Assembly (NCBI RefSeq): GCF_019320115.1
Contig: NC_089593.1
Location: 10,612,386 to 10,676,385, forward strand
Source of the DNA: Miscanthus floridulus
Lineage: Eukaryota > Streptophyta > Magnoliopsida > Poales > Poaceae
DNA: 64,000 bases
Reading direction: 5' to 3'
Shown here: positions 1-11,463 of the stretch, in pieces
Position numbering within the stretch: the stretch's first letter is position 1
Layout of the letters: every line of letters starts with the position of its first letter
Program-made: the position numbers and the translations under genes
Notes under the pieces: model-generated
Told to the model about the DNA's origin: nothing
Database searches by the model: none
Seen by the model: the letters and a program-made list of their open reading frames with translations, nothing else

Positions 1-1179
1 CAGCGATAGCAATAGGTGATCCAATAGCAGCAGCAGGCTATACAGCAGCAGCAATAGGCCATGCATCAGCAGCAGCTCCTCATGCAGCAGCAGCTCCTTG
101 GATTTATACAGCATGTTGTGACAGCTATTAGGGCTCCACTGCCACAGTCTTTGCCCAGCTAGGTCAGCCTGCCACCACTTCTATGACTCTAGCTTTATAG
201 CCTAGTGGGCTTCAAAGTTAGGGATAGCCACCAGCATAGTTTGCTTCACCTATAGAGCAGGTGTCCTAGTGGTTTACCTCGCCATTGTTAGCCCCATAGT
301 TCACACCTCTTCAGACGGGCTTCACACCAGCTTAGACTTCCTCACTACTAGTGCTAGATACCTCAGTCTCTAGAAGTCTTGGAGCGACTTTCAGTGAGTT
401 GACAGGGCAGCCTACTCTGCCATATTTGCATGTCTCAGGTCCTTCTACAGTTGCATCTATTATCGGGACTATAGAGACGCTCCCTTCTTCTGTTGCATCA
501 TCAGAGCCGCCTGCTTCAGTGATACATGCACAGTCTACGGCCGCTCCAGTCTCTGATCCGGCCTAGACTGCTTCAACATCGCTTCTAGCTACATAGGGTT
601 AGACAACTCAGAGCTCAGGGTCAGATGATGATGGCACACAGTTCTAGCTTGCTCCTCATACCTCAGCGCCCAACTCGCCCGCTGTAGCCCTACCGATCGA
701 CCCTTAGGTTTTAGTGTTTAACGCTAAAGGGGAAGAGGGATTGAGTATGTTAGATTTAGGAGGAGCGACTTAGGGGGAGCTTAGTATTCTATTATATTTG
801 GTGTTTATGTGTGATACACTATTATGCATTCGTGTGTTTACTTTTATGCATCAAACTATATTTATGTGATAGTGATATCTACGCGATCGTGATATGTGAC
901 ATGTGTGCTCTCTACTTTGAATCTCTTATATGTCATATCACTAGTGTTATGCTCATTTGCTTTGCTTCTACATTTTACTCCGATGCAAATGAGCTTTATT
1001 ACTTGTACTCATGCTTATTTCATATCTTTTGAGTACATCATGTTGGCTTGGGTCATATAAGCTTGCCTAACTCTTTTGTTCTTATTGTCAAAAGCTTATA
1101 TGAACCAAGCATGTTAAAAATCTCAACTCTTTTATATACTCGAGGTGGTATTGTCATCAATCACCAAAAAGGAGGAGAT
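1..1179 (+). pseudogene. Third-ORF tail and 3' region of Sirevirus-type element A
   Basis: This is the right end of an LTR element that starts outside the window. Positions 1-720 match the end of the third ORF of element D-E (about 30580-31260): a CAG/Gln-rich stretch, then a Pro/Ser/Thr-rich part whose best open stretch is 351-566. In-frame TAG codons at 7, 13, 25 and 55 sit among CAG codons, so the frame is dead. The 3' untranslated part (about 720-1163) is also shared with D-E and with the reverse of 15970-16467. A polypurine tract at 1164-1179 abuts the LTR and fixes plus orientation. The third ORF of such elements has been called env-like, but its function is not established. Confidence 0.75.
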
Positions 1180-2598
1180 TGAAAGCTTTTAGGCCCCTAG
1201 TTGGGTTTCGGTGATTAATGACAATACGTGATTACTATGACTAACGTGTATTTTGTAGAGGCAATTAAGTTAGGTCATGGTAATGGAGATCGATTGGGCT
1301 ATCATGGTGGTCATGCCCCTATGATGGAAATCATTTCAGTTTTCAAAGGATGGACGACAAGGTTAAGGATGGACTAGTTCTAAGTGTCGATTGGAGTTGA
1401 AGAGACACTTAGAGTAGTTTAGGACTTTGTTTTTCCTTTGGCCGTACTATTAAGGGGGTATGGACAGGTAGCTTGACCTAGGTGAGTCTAGTGAGTTAGG
1501 TGTGATGTAGACTTGCCAAATCTAGCACTAGGTAGCTCCAAAATAGCCCTTAGATCCATTGGAGCAACTTCATTCATGTATGATCGAGAGTTGGAAGTGA
1601 ATGGAGGCTCAAATACTGACCGGACGCTGGTGCAGAGTCCGGTCAGTTCATTTGATCAAGGTGAAGTCGTCTGGAAGTGACCGGACGCTGAGAGGTGAAG
1701 TGAACGAACGCTGACTCCCAGCGTTCGGTCGACTCCAGTAAGGTTCCAGAGAGGGAAAATCACGACCGGATGCGTCCGGTCACCACTTAAACACTGGAGT
1801 TCGGGGAGAACTGACCGGTGCGTCCGGTCAACATGACCGGAGCGTCCGGTCACCCTACAGAGGTACATAATGGTTCGTTTTTCAGACATGCTTATAAATA
1901 CTTCCTCCATTCGTGTGTGTGGGTACTTTTGCTCATTCCAACAGCTGAGAAACACCTTTGAGAGTGCCAAGAAGAGCAAGGTCCTAGTGAGGTGATTAAG
2001 ATTTGAGAATCCCAAAGAGAGCCCTTATTAGTAAGATCAAGAGTAGCAAAGTGTGCATCCACCCTTCTCATTAGGCTTGTCATGGTTAAGTGAGAGTTCA
2101 TGCTTATTACTCTTGGTGATCGCCATCACCTAGACGGCTTGGTGGTGATTATGAGCTTGGTGATCATCCGGCGGAGCTTGTGGATGACCCAACTCAAGTT
2201 GTGAGCAGTTGTGGGTGATTCACCGTGATAGAGTGTCAAAGAATCAACCTGTATAGAGCACTTGATCCTTGTGTGGATCAAGGGGGAGCAACACCCTTGC
2301 ATGGGTGCTCCAACGAGGACTAGTGGAGAGTGACGATTCTCCGATACCTTGGCAAAACATCGCCGCTTTCCTCCTTCTCTTTTTACTTTGAGCAATTCAA
2401 TTCTTGTCTTTCACATTCATAGAATTGCCATGCTAGAGTAGAATTAGAACATAGGTTGCTAAACTTTTATGCGTTAGATAAATAGAAACACTTTCTAGGC
2501 ACAAGGGGTTAATTGGGCTAACCGTAGGACTTAATTATTGCAAAGAAATTTAGAATTAGCCCAATTCACTCCTCCTCTTAGACATCTTGATCCTTTCA
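1180..2598 (+). repeat. 3' LTR of Sirevirus-type element A
   Basis: The LTR begins TGAAAGC and ends GATCCTTTCA, the same termini as LTRs B, D, E and F in this window. It follows a polypurine tract, so it is a 3' LTR. At 1,419 bp it is shorter than its relatives (about 1.6 kb). Its central part (about 1615-1855) holds several GACCGGACGC and GCGTCCGGTC motifs in both orientations, as is typical of Sirevirus LTRs. The sequence after it (gtaag, 2599-2603) cannot be tested as a target duplication because the left LTR lies outside the window. Confidence 0.85.
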
Positions 2599-3313
2599 GT
2601 AAGATAAGGCGCTCAAGTCAACCGCAGTACCGAGGACCGTACCCTACCATGCCCTGCGCACCTTCAGGACGGTGCCATTAGGCCATGCCAGACGGACACT
2701 ATGCAACCTTTCAGGCGTGTCAGAGTACAAACAGTATTGTAGGCGCCGACGTTTACCGTACCAGGCAAACACGGTAGAGCCTGCCACATGCGTCTGACAT
2801 AAACAGTATTGTGGACGTCGACGATCGTCTCGTACCCGACAGCGTGGGCAACAAGATTAGGTAGTACATGTATTCATTCTCTTTTTCTCTAACTTGTAAG
2901 GCCATCCCCTTCAAATATAAAAGGGATGCGCTCTCTCCTCTCTGGAGGACGTTCTCTCTGGCTCTTCTCAAAAAAGAGAACTCGAATAGCTCAATAGCTC
3001 TAGAACTCTAAAGCTACGCAAAGCATATGCTCCAACACTTAGCGCACGTTAGAGCCCTCATCACTCTCGACCTTTCGGTTTAGATTCCGATAGGGCCTTT
3101 AGCACCCCATTCTTATTCACACTCGTTTGGAACCCCACAATAAACTTCGAGCATCTGAGCTCAGGGATAAAGTCACCAATCGACTGAAACTGGACGTATG
3201 ACACGTTGCCTGAACTAGTATAAATCCTGTGTTATTGAGTGCTAGGCCACATCCGATCACAACGTACAGTAAAACTATAAATATTTACTTGTTAGTCACT
3301 TTTTACACCGACA
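2599..3313 (+). repeat. Ty3/gypsy-type LTR remnant
   Basis: No open frame of interest is present. The layout is that of a grass gypsy LTR: a GC-rich U3-like part, a TATA box at 2916-2923, a pyrimidine-rich CTCTCTCC stretch just after it (about 2931-2960), and a 3' part ending in a pattern like caccgaca near 3313. No polypurine tract, primer site or internal coding part adjoins it, so it looks like a solo or truncated LTR into which element A inserted near its left end. I recognise the type by eye; the right boundary is approximate. Confidence 0.55.
2916..2923 (+). promoter_or_regulatory. TATA box of the gypsy-type LTR
   Basis: TATAAAAG is followed within 30 bases by the CT-rich stretch usual at the transcription start of grass gypsy LTRs. 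It lies about 1.5 kb upstream of the apyrase ATG on the same strand, so a read-through transcript toward the gene is possible but not shown. Confidence 0.5.
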
Positions 3314-3691
3314 CTATATATATGGTAACAAGCATATCTGGTATCTTGTGTCATGGAGTTTATTTTTTTTTATTTTGTTGGTTTCAGTTCGGTGAAATCC
3401 AAAAGGCCATTGTTTGGTATGTTCTCATTTATATTTACTCTCTTGCCCAAACCTTTTATTTGTCTACGACCACCGTCATGACCCATTGAAGAAATGACAA
3501 GTCAAAACTTCTCACTTGTGTTCTTGATTCACGGATAGAGGTTAGCCTTTATATCGCGGTTAATCGAGCAGCGCACGGTTGGTAACTAGAAATGACGGGG
3601 TGCTGCGATTGCAAGGTTGATGTCTTTATGACTGGAAGTTGGACTGTGTCAAGTGTCCACTAAATCGAGAGTTATCTCTACTGTACCGTAA

Positions 3692-4006
3692 TAGGATCTG
3701 TTTGATATAGCTCTATCACTACCTCCTAGAATTGTTTGGAGTCGTTTTGTGCCAAACGGGATAAAACAAAAACAATTCCACCCAAAGTGTCCCTTAAAAT
3801 CTGCTCTCACAAAGGATAGATATGGGGTAGAGCTGAAATAGTAGCTTTACCTAGCTCCACCTTGCTTCGTTGGGGGCACCGTGTGGGATTTTATACGAGC
3901 ATGTTTTAAAGAGTTTCACATATAGTACTGTTTGTCATACGTTTTATCAAAACTGCTTAAGAAAAAATAACTTAACCGGTAAAGCGAAGATGTGCCAAAC
4001 ACGACT
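3692..4006. repeat. Possible Tourist-like MITE
   Basis: A 315-bp noncoding unit lies between TAA trinucleotides (3689-3691 and 4007-4009), the target size of PIF/Harbinger elements. Its ends are weakly inverted: AGGATCTGTTTG on the left, and TGTGCCAAACACGACT on the right, whose complement contains GTGTTTGG. Such ends resemble the GGGTCTGTTTGG-type termini of grass Tourist MITEs. The inverted match is imperfect and only one copy lies in the window, so the call is tentative. Confidence 0.35.
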
Positions 4007-4107
4007 TAAAGTAGCACAATTTTATATACGTGAGTGAAACTTATATAATACGAACCTCCCATACAAGACTAGTGGTTTATATACGTGCACGTATTGTTCG
4101 AATAAAG

Positions 4108-4152
4108 ATATATATAGATATATATATATATACACACACGTGTGTGCACGTG
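4108..4152. promoter_or_regulatory. TA repeat with 14-bp palindrome and two G-boxes
   Basis: An alternating TA/GATA run (about 4108-4132) leads into the perfect palindrome CACACACGTGTGTG at 4133-4146. The palindrome contains a CACGTG G-box (4137-4142), and a second CACGTG follows at 4147-4152. G-boxes are bound by plant bZIP and bHLH factors, and ABA or light response would be a usual inference. The sites lie about 320 bp upstream of the apyrase ATG. Function here is not shown. Confidence 0.45.
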
Positions 4153-4469
4153 CAAGAATTGGACAAACAACCGACAGCTCTCCGAGACTCCACTGGCAGC
4201 ACTAGTTATTCGATTAGCACCCTACCCCTTGTGAAATTTGTCACAGTAGGTACTACGCCAGATCTTGAGAAGAGTTTGCTCCGCGGAAAAAGAAAATGTA
4301 TGATACCTGAGGTACTAGCCTGCAAATCTCCTCCCCATCAAGAATAAAGCCATACGTCTTGCAGCTCAGAGTCCAGACACGAGTGAACAGTGAAGTGACA
4401 GCTGACAAGTGAGTGGCCGGCTCCTCCCTGCGGTTGCTCCATCCACTGACCATTGCAGTGGCAGTGGCA

Positions 4470-7311
4470 ATGGCTCGCCTCGCCGGCAGCGTTGCTGCCT
4501 TTCTTCTCGTCTTCCACCTCGTCGTCTCCGCTGCCTCTGGAAGCAGCAGCGTCGTTCTTGGGCGAAAGGGCAGCATCGCCGCCGCCGAGCAGTCGCCGGC
4601 GGTGGAGGAGGCGGTCTCGAGGGGACAACCAGCGGGGAGGTACGCCGTCATCTTCGACGCCGGGAGCACGGGCAGCCGTGTTCACGTCTTCAAGTTCGAC
4701 AAGGAGCTCGACCTCGTCCCCATCGGCGACGACATCGAGTTCTTCTCCAAGGTATGTTGGTGCTCAGTTGTAGTTACCACTTACCACTTCACTTCAGCTT
4801 CAGAAAGGAAATATAGACTCAACAAGAGTGAACAATATTTGACTTTAAAAAAACAAGTGACAATAATGCAACGGAAGAACACGAACAGTGCATGATGACC
4901 GTATATGGCATCCCGAAAACGAGCCAACACACCAGTAAAAGCTTGTAACCTGTTGGTTGTGGACCTTATCCATATTATGCTCAACGCCGATATACAATGG
5001 GCTCACACAGCATGTGACCTGTTGGGCTCCTCACATGGTCCTCAAATTTGGATGCTAGTGTACACTTTAGCAATAACAGATAAGAATAAGAAAGACGGAA
5101 AATAAATTGGAAACAACATTTCTTTCATTTGCCCTCTTTATATGCAAAGCAAGTTACTGAGTGGATTATTGATGAATTACTACGTATCCATGTTTGTGAC
5201 TTGTTGATGATGCAGATAAAGCCTGGGCTGAGCTCATTTGCGGGGAAACCTCAAGAGGCTGCAAACTCTATACTCCCCCTTCTTGAGCAGGCTAAGGAGA
5301 TTGTCCCTCCCAGGCTTCAGAAAAATACTCCACTCAAACTTGGGGTAATGAATTGTTTTCTTCATCTAAGTTCATCATCTAGTGAAAAGAAAATCTCAGG
5401 ACCTCCTCCATATACATTTGTAGCTGTCCATGTTTCAATCGACCTGTCACTCTATTGAAAGTCCTGTTCGGTCTCGAACTGAAGTGTTTCCATCAAAAAT
5501 TGCAGGCAACAGCTGGTCAAGACTAATTGGAGACGAGAAGGCAGAGGAGATTCTTGAAGCGGTAGCTTACCATCTTACTAACCAAATTATGCCTTGTGTG
5601 TATTCTAGATATATACAAAGTTTTCTTTTTTCTTAATTTTTTTCTAAATGCAGGTCCGAGATCTTGTCCACACCAAGAGCAAATTCCAGTACAATCCCAA
5701 ATGGATCACTGTTCTCGAGGGAACTCAAGAAGGATCTTACCTATGGGTATGTACATTATTCCTAACTTCTGTGTTATCTACTAATTTCCTTGTTTTTTTT
5801 TGTCAGAAAAAAATGTGTAATATATCTCGTGTACTCAGCTTGTAAAGTATGATGCATGTGGCACATGTATGTGTTGTAGGTTGCTCTGAATTATCTGCTA
5901 GGTAAATTGGGAGGGGACTACTCGAAGACGGTTGGTGTGATCGATTTGGGAGGTGGATCAGTGCAAATGGCATATGCCATTTCCACCAGTGCTGCTGCAA
6001 ATGCTCCAGCTGTGCCTGATGGGAAGGATCCATATATTACAAAAGAGTACCTCAAGGGAAAAGATTATAACCTCTATGTTCACAGGTTTAGCAAACATTA
6101 TGTTTAAACTTTAACTTACCTAGCCTTTCAATAACTTTTACATTTTGTTGGAAAGAGTAAACTATGATGGCACTTACTACATCGTTTAGTGTTTGCAGTT
6201 TTTTTACATTACAGTAATAATCATCAAACCATGACGATTCAGTAAAAGAATTATTAAACCATGATGAAGGTTTTCTGTATCAAATCATGAACTAATCATG
6301 TATGCTCTGGTTTGTGACCAATGCAAGTAATCTTCCTTGTTTACCTCTGCAGTTACTTGTACTATGGCATGTCTGCTGTTCGAGTAGAGATCCTGAAGGC
6401 AAAGAATGGGCCATTTAGCCAATGTGTATTGCGTGGGTTCAGTGGTATGCTGGCATACATGCATAATCAGCCTCCTTGTTTATCAATTCATCGTTTTTCC
6501 AGTAACTAGCAGACTTTGCTATCATATCATTCATTAAGGTACATACAGCTACAATGGGAAGGACTATGACGCAACGGCATCACCTGAAGGCGCAGTGTAT
6601 GATAAGTGCAGAGAAGAGATAGTAAAGGCACTAAACCTGAGTGCACCATGTAAAGCAAAGAACTGCACCTTTAACGGCATCTGGAACGGAGGCGGTGGAG
6701 CTGGCCAGGACGATCTCTACGTTGCATCTTTCTTCTTTGACAAGGTTTCACAGGTATATATAATATAAGTTAGCAACTCCTGATCATGTATATATAAACC
6801 TTCACAACTACCAGAGATGTTGAAAATGGAGTTTGAGCATCATCCAATGATTCACATGAATCACTTTGCAGGTTGGCTTCATTGACAGTGAGGCACCCAG
6901 CGTGAAGTCCACCCCATCGGCATTCAAAGCTGCTGCAGAGAAAGTTTGTTTGCTGAGCGCCGATGAAGCCAAAGCAGGGTACCCTGATCTCTATGATGTG
7001 CCATACATATGCATGGATCTCATCTACCAGTACACATTGCTTGTAGATGGCTTTGGTAAGTGCAGATAAAATACATGTTTAGATATCAGGAAAATCTCCA
7101 TGTCGGATGGTGGATATTCGCTCAACAATTGACACTCAGGTGTTTGGAACAAACCAATTCATTATATGTGGTTTACACAGGTTTGGCTCCAACGAGGGAG
7201 ATTACTTTGGTGTCTAGAGTGAAGTATGAGGAGTTCTACGTTGAGGCAGCATGGCCTCTAGGCACTGCCATTGAAGCTGTTGCACCCAAGAAGATGAACC
7301 AGGATGCATAA
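4470..7311 (+). CDS. Apyrase (GDA1/CD39 nucleoside tri-/diphosphatase), 9 exons, frameshifted copy
   Basis: Apyrases hydrolyse NTPs and NDPs to NMP and phosphate in the Golgi lumen, endomembranes or cell exterior. Exons: 4470-4751, 5216-5344, 5506-5561, 5654-5746, 5880-6085, 6353-6444, 6539-6753, 6872-7055 and 7181-7311 (TAA). Every intron is GT-AG. The ATG at 4470 is the first in frame; a hydrophobic segment (about residues 9-22) suggests a signal peptide or anchor. Conserved regions seen are ACR1 [12 protein letters not shown] (about 63-74), ACR3 [15 protein letters not shown] (exon 4), ACR4 [13 protein letters not shown] (exon 5) and ACR5 NGIWNGGGG (exon 7). With one base restored to exon 3 the length would be 462 residues, normal for plant apyrases. 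As given, exon 3 has 56 rather than 57 bases; the frame breaks in ACR2 (ATAG then TAA at 5524), leaving about 143 residues without ACR3-5. The cause is either a true null allele or a sequence error. Family assignment is certain; paralogue identity is not. Confidence 0.93.
5506..5561 (+). other. Apyrase exon 3 with one-base deletion in ACR2
   Basis: The exon is bounded by cag at 5503-5505 and gtagct at 5562. The upstream exon ends in phase 0 and the downstream exon reads correctly only from phase 0, so this exon should have a multiple of three bases; it has 56. The family motif is ATAGLR; here ATAG is followed by CAA GAC TAA. A base is therefore missing near 5518-5519. The spot is not a homopolymer, which makes a typical sequencing indel less likely but not excluded. 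Confidence 0.85.
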
Positions 7312-7593
7312 GGTAGTCTTTTGTAATAATCTCTGATGAGAAATCACTCTGTCGTGCCGATGTTCTGAAATAATTTCAGTCTAGTTCATGAGGATAAACT
7401 TTATAGGAGCTAAGACTGATGACGAGAAGCTCTTCTAAGAGAATAATAATGCAGATCATTTTGGTGCCCATTCATCTTGAGTTTCATGATTCAGTTTTTA
7501 CATGGATTTGACATCGGCTGAACAATTCGTTTCAAAGAAGACACTTGTGCAGTGCGAGAGAGAGTCTGCTCGCCCCGCTCCACCGCCAGTGGC
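7312..7593 (+). other. Apyrase 3' flank and probable LINE 5' end
   Basis: The first part should hold the apyrase 3' untranslated region; an AATAAT hexamer at 7442-7447 is a possible but weak polyadenylation signal. The GC-rich stretch from about 7545 to 7593 is likely the 5' end of the LINE, because it abuts the left target duplication (gtggc, 7589-7593) of element L-M, whose other side continues into LINE ORF1. The exact LINE start is not visible. Confidence 0.4.
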
Positions 7594-7989
7594 CGTAGAA
7601 ACTGGATCAGGATCAATTCTCGCTGGAAGGCTGGAACGCTCGCTTTCCCTCTCTCTCTCTCTCGTTCGATGAACTCGCGACGAACGTGACGAACAGATGG
7701 AACTCAGGGATTTTTGCGCAGCGCATATAACTGTTGCTTTTCTGTTTTCTTTCTCCTTTTATCGAGTCACACGATTACACGGTTGGCAAGGCCATGAGCA
7801 CATCCGCCCATGCCCCATTTTAGCTGCGCCATCCCACAGCCATGGAACGTGGGCGCCATTGCCGGGCCAAGCTTCGCCACACACACACGCTCTGCATGAA
7901 AGGAAACGCGCACGACGCGGACGATGCCGTGCTCACCGCTAGACAAACTAAGAATAGAAATATGCAACACAACAGGTTATTTTTCAACA
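7594..7989 (-). repeat. 3' LTR of copia L-M
   Basis: 396 bp. On the plus strand it begins CGTAGAAAC, where the partner has TGTAGAAAC, and ends TTTTCAACA. Relative to the partner LTR it has a few extra bases and scattered substitutions, so the insertion is not recent. The TAGGGGGAGTTT-type polypurine tract adjoins it at 7990. Confidence 0.85.
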
Positions 7990-7997
7990 AACTCCCC

Positions 7998-10900
7998 CTA
8001 ATCATGTTGCGCTGCACCAACGTTAATGATGCCGCTCCGAATGCGTAGCTCCTGGAGACGTTCGCGTGGAAGCGGTTTCGTGAGCAAGTCCGCCGGTTGA
8101 TCACCGGTCCTGACATAGTCCGTCTCCAACGATCCATTGTTGATGCAGTCTCGAATGAACTGGAAACGAACGTCAATGTGCTTACTTCGATCGTGAAGCA
8201 CCGGATCCTTGGCGAGAGAGCGCGGACTTGTTGTCGATGTAGAGCAATGGCACGAGGACCTTCGCGTTCACCAGATCGGCTAGTAGACACGAAAGCCAGA
8301 GTCCTTGGCACGCCGCGGTGGTGCCGGCAATGTACTCCGCTTCGCACGACGATAACACCACCACGCGCTGCTTCTGCGATTGCCAGCTCACTGGGCTCTG
8401 GCCGAGGAAGAAGAAGGCACCTGAAGTGCTCTTTCGATCGTCGCAGTCCCTGGCCAAATCGGCGTCGCTGTAGCCGATCAACTCCAGAGCACCCTCACCG
8501 CGTCTATAGACACAGCCATGAGAGCGCGTACCAGCTATGTACCTGAGGAGGTGTTTGACGGCACTCCAGTGTTCCATCGTAGGCGCCTCCATGAACCGGC
8601 TCACCATACCCACCGCAAACGTAATGTCTGGTCGGGTCTGAACCAGATACCGCAGGCTCCCCACGATGCTGTAGTACAACATTGCATCAACAGGCGGATT
8701 GGAGCTCACCTTGCTCAGCTTGAGCCTCGGTTCCATCGGTGTGCTGCAAGGGTTGCAGCCCGCGAGCCCGGCCTTGGCGATGATCTTATCAGCATAGGAG
8801 CTTTGGCACAGCATGATCTCCTTCTCGCCCTAGTGTACCTCTATGCTGAGGTAGTTAGTAGTGGAGTGGGCCGAGGTCGCTCATCTTGAAGAGCCTCGCC
8901 ATCTCCTCCTTGAAGCGGGTGACCTCCGTCTGGTTTGCTCCAACCACGATGAGATCATCGACGTAGACACCAACGAGCAACAGGTTGTCGCCAGTGCCAC
9001 ACACATACACAACGTATTCCATCACGTTGCATCTAAACCCAAGGGACAACAATGAGCTGTCTAGCTTGGCGTTCCATGCTCTAGGCGCTTGTCGGAGACC
9101 ATACAACGCCTTGTGGAGCCTGTACACCTTGCCCTCCTTGCCCTGGATTGTGAAACCCGGTGGCTGCTCGACGTAGACCTCCTCCACCAGGTCGCCGTTC
9201 AAGAACGCGAACTTGATGTCGAGATGGTGCACCGTCCACCCATGGTGCGCGGCGATGGCGAGGAGAAAGCGCACCGACTCCAGTCACGCCACTGGCACGA
9301 AAACCTCCTCAAAGTCGATGCTGGCGCGTTGCACGTATCCCTTCACCACTAGACGAGCCTTGTGGCTGGTGATGTTGCCGTCGGCATCGCGCTTGATCTT
9401 GAACACCCATTTGAGCCCAATGGGTTTCTTGCCGGGCGGTGCATCGGTGAGTGTCCAAGTCTTGTTGTCTATGATGGACTTGAGCTCTTCCACCATCGCC
9501 TGCTTCCACTCCTTGCGGTTCACAGCATCGTTGTAGGTAGTGGGTTCTTCATCGACGGTGAGGAGCAGATCGCCATCTGCCATGAGCTCGTCGTCATCGT
9601 ACAACAGGTTGTCAACGACCCTGAAGTGGTGAGGGAGGCCGCTATCGTCATCGGCGTCTAGTGTCTCCAGCACGCCTGATGTTGGGGAAACGAACTCGAC
9701 GAGGATCATGCCCTTCGGTGGCAGGTTACCTTGCCACGGTATGGGTCTACCTTGGACATATGGAGTTCATGGTGATGAGGTTGCAGTGGATGCCGCTGAC
9801 GTTGCTGAGCCTGGCACCGATGTCGGTTGTGTCGTTTGTGATGAAAGCCGAGAGGGCGATGCTGGTGCTGTAGACGATGGAGACGCGCCCCTTGGTGTCG
9901 ACGTTGCGGACCTGTGTCCAGCTGACGAAGTGGTGTCTGGCTCACCTGCGTCTAGTTCAACCTAGGACTCCTCGATGACAAACGAGGCCTGGCCACCACT
10001 GTAGTCGTTCTCTTCCACGCCGCTATTGTCGGACGCGCTCCAGTCCTAGGCAGCACCCTCCTCAAACACCGCGTCACGCATGACATGCACGTGGTTCACG
10101 ACGGGGTCAAACACCCGGTAGCCTTTTGAGCCTGCTTTGTAGCCGGTCATCACCAACTTCTTACTCTGGTCATCCAGCTTCTTGGTGTTCGGCTTCGTGA
10201 CCTTGACATGAGCCACGCAGCCAAACACGCGTAGAAAGTGGACGGTCGGTCATCGCCGTACCAGGCTTCGTATGGAGTCCACCCCACTAGGCTCCGCGTT
10301 GGGGCGTGATTCAATAGGAAGACGGCCGTCATCACGGCCTCCCCCCAAAGCCTGACCGGAATGTTCTTGGCCTTCATCATGCTCCATGCCATGGCGAGCA
10401 TAGACTGATTCCAGTGTTCCACCACGCCGTTTTGCTAAGGACTGTATGACGCAGTGAGATGCTGCTTGATGCCGTGGTCGGAGCAGTACTCGAGGAAGCT
10501 CATCGACGTGAACTGCCCCCCATGGTCAGTGCGGAATGCCTTGATCTGCCTCCCTACTTTGTTCTCGACACCGGCGCGTAGCTTCTTGAACGCGTCCTTG
10601 GCGTCGAACTTGTTGGCGAGAAGTACTGCCCACATGTACCTAGACATGTCATCGACGACGAGCAATATATAACGCTTGCCGCCGGGTGTTGGTGGAGTCA
10701 CCGCGCCGCACAGGTCACCGTGAAGAAGCTCGAGTGGTTTGGAGGCGTGGTACTTGGCTACCTATAGGAAAGGTGCTCGACGTTGTTTCCCCACCACACA
10801 CACATCATAGACTTGTTCGACATGCTTAATCGAAGGCAGTCCGCGAACCATGCCGCCGTGGCTCATCTTCTGCGGGGCCTGGAACCCGAGATGGCCAAAC

Positions 10901-11463
10901 CGAGCATGCCATCTCCACTCGTCGTCGTCATAGCTGGCTACTAGGCACACGGGCCTCATCAGCTTGAGCAAGAGGATGTAGAGGTGGTTCATCAAGTGCT
11001 TTACCTTGGCGAGCAGCTCCTGGCTGCCATGATCTCACATCCAAAGAATGCCATCGTCGATGTTGATCTTGCAGTCATTCTCGTCGAGTTGACCGATGCT
11101 CAGGATGCTGCTCTGGAGCCATGGGATGTGGTACACGTCGTGGAATGCACGGCGGCCGCCGTCCTTCGACTCGAATAGGATGGTGCCATGCCCTACGATC
11201 TCCACCAATGATCCGTCGCCAAACCATACTAAGCCAATGATGCCGCGGTTCAGCTCGGAGAAGATGGACGCATCACCGGTCATGTGGTTCGATGCTCCTA
11301 TGTCGAGGTACCACTTCAACTCTCCCCGGTCGTTGCCATTATCGATGTCCACCATGACCTTGCGTTCGTTGAGGAAGACCTGTTTGACACTGTGCGCGCC
11401 GTGGACGATTTCCTCGGTAGGTGCCACCACCGCCATGAACAGCGATGGTGACTCTTTCTCCAC
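7998..11463 (-). pseudogene. Decayed copia polyprotein (protease, integrase, RT, RNase H) of L-M
   Basis: On the minus strand from 11463: protease motif WYLDIGASNHMTG (about 11313-11275); the GAG-pre-integrase zinc domain with H-H and C-C pairs (10995-10762); the integrase core (10701-10046) including NGVVEHWN after a broken SPQQNG motif; RT (9709-8855) with LVGVYVDDLIVVG; and RNase H (8814-7998) with YSDADLA and SKHIDVRFQFIRD. Breaks include TAG at 10437-10435 where the second residue pair of SPQQNG should be Gln, a frameshift near 10230, TGA after FVPVA near 9280 and a frameshift near 8200. No functional product is expected. Confidence 0.9.

Larger units (their letters stand above)
3314..4469 (+). 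promoter_or_regulatory. Upstream region of the apyrase gene
   Basis: There is no convincing protein-coding sequence; the short open frames here are unlike anything known. The region holds a possible MITE (3692-4006), a TA-rich run and palindromic G-boxes (4108-4152). The 5' untranslated region should lie within the last few hundred bases before the ATG at 4470, but I cannot place a transcription start with confidence. Confidence 0.5.

Noticed and set aside
811..1032. 73-codon open stretch rich in Cys, Ile and Leu
   Set aside because: It lies in the AT-rich 3' untranslated region of a Sirevirus and is not kept as a frame in D-E (31320-31620) or B-F.
1615..1855. CRISPR-like regular repeats
   Set aside because: The CCGGACGC motifs vary in spacing and orientation and sit in LTRs of a plant retrotransposon.
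4413..4469. Upstream in-frame extension of apyrase exon 1
   Set aside because: It begins with GTG, not ATG. The first in-frame ATG at 4470 gives a normal signal-type N-terminus and the usual family length.
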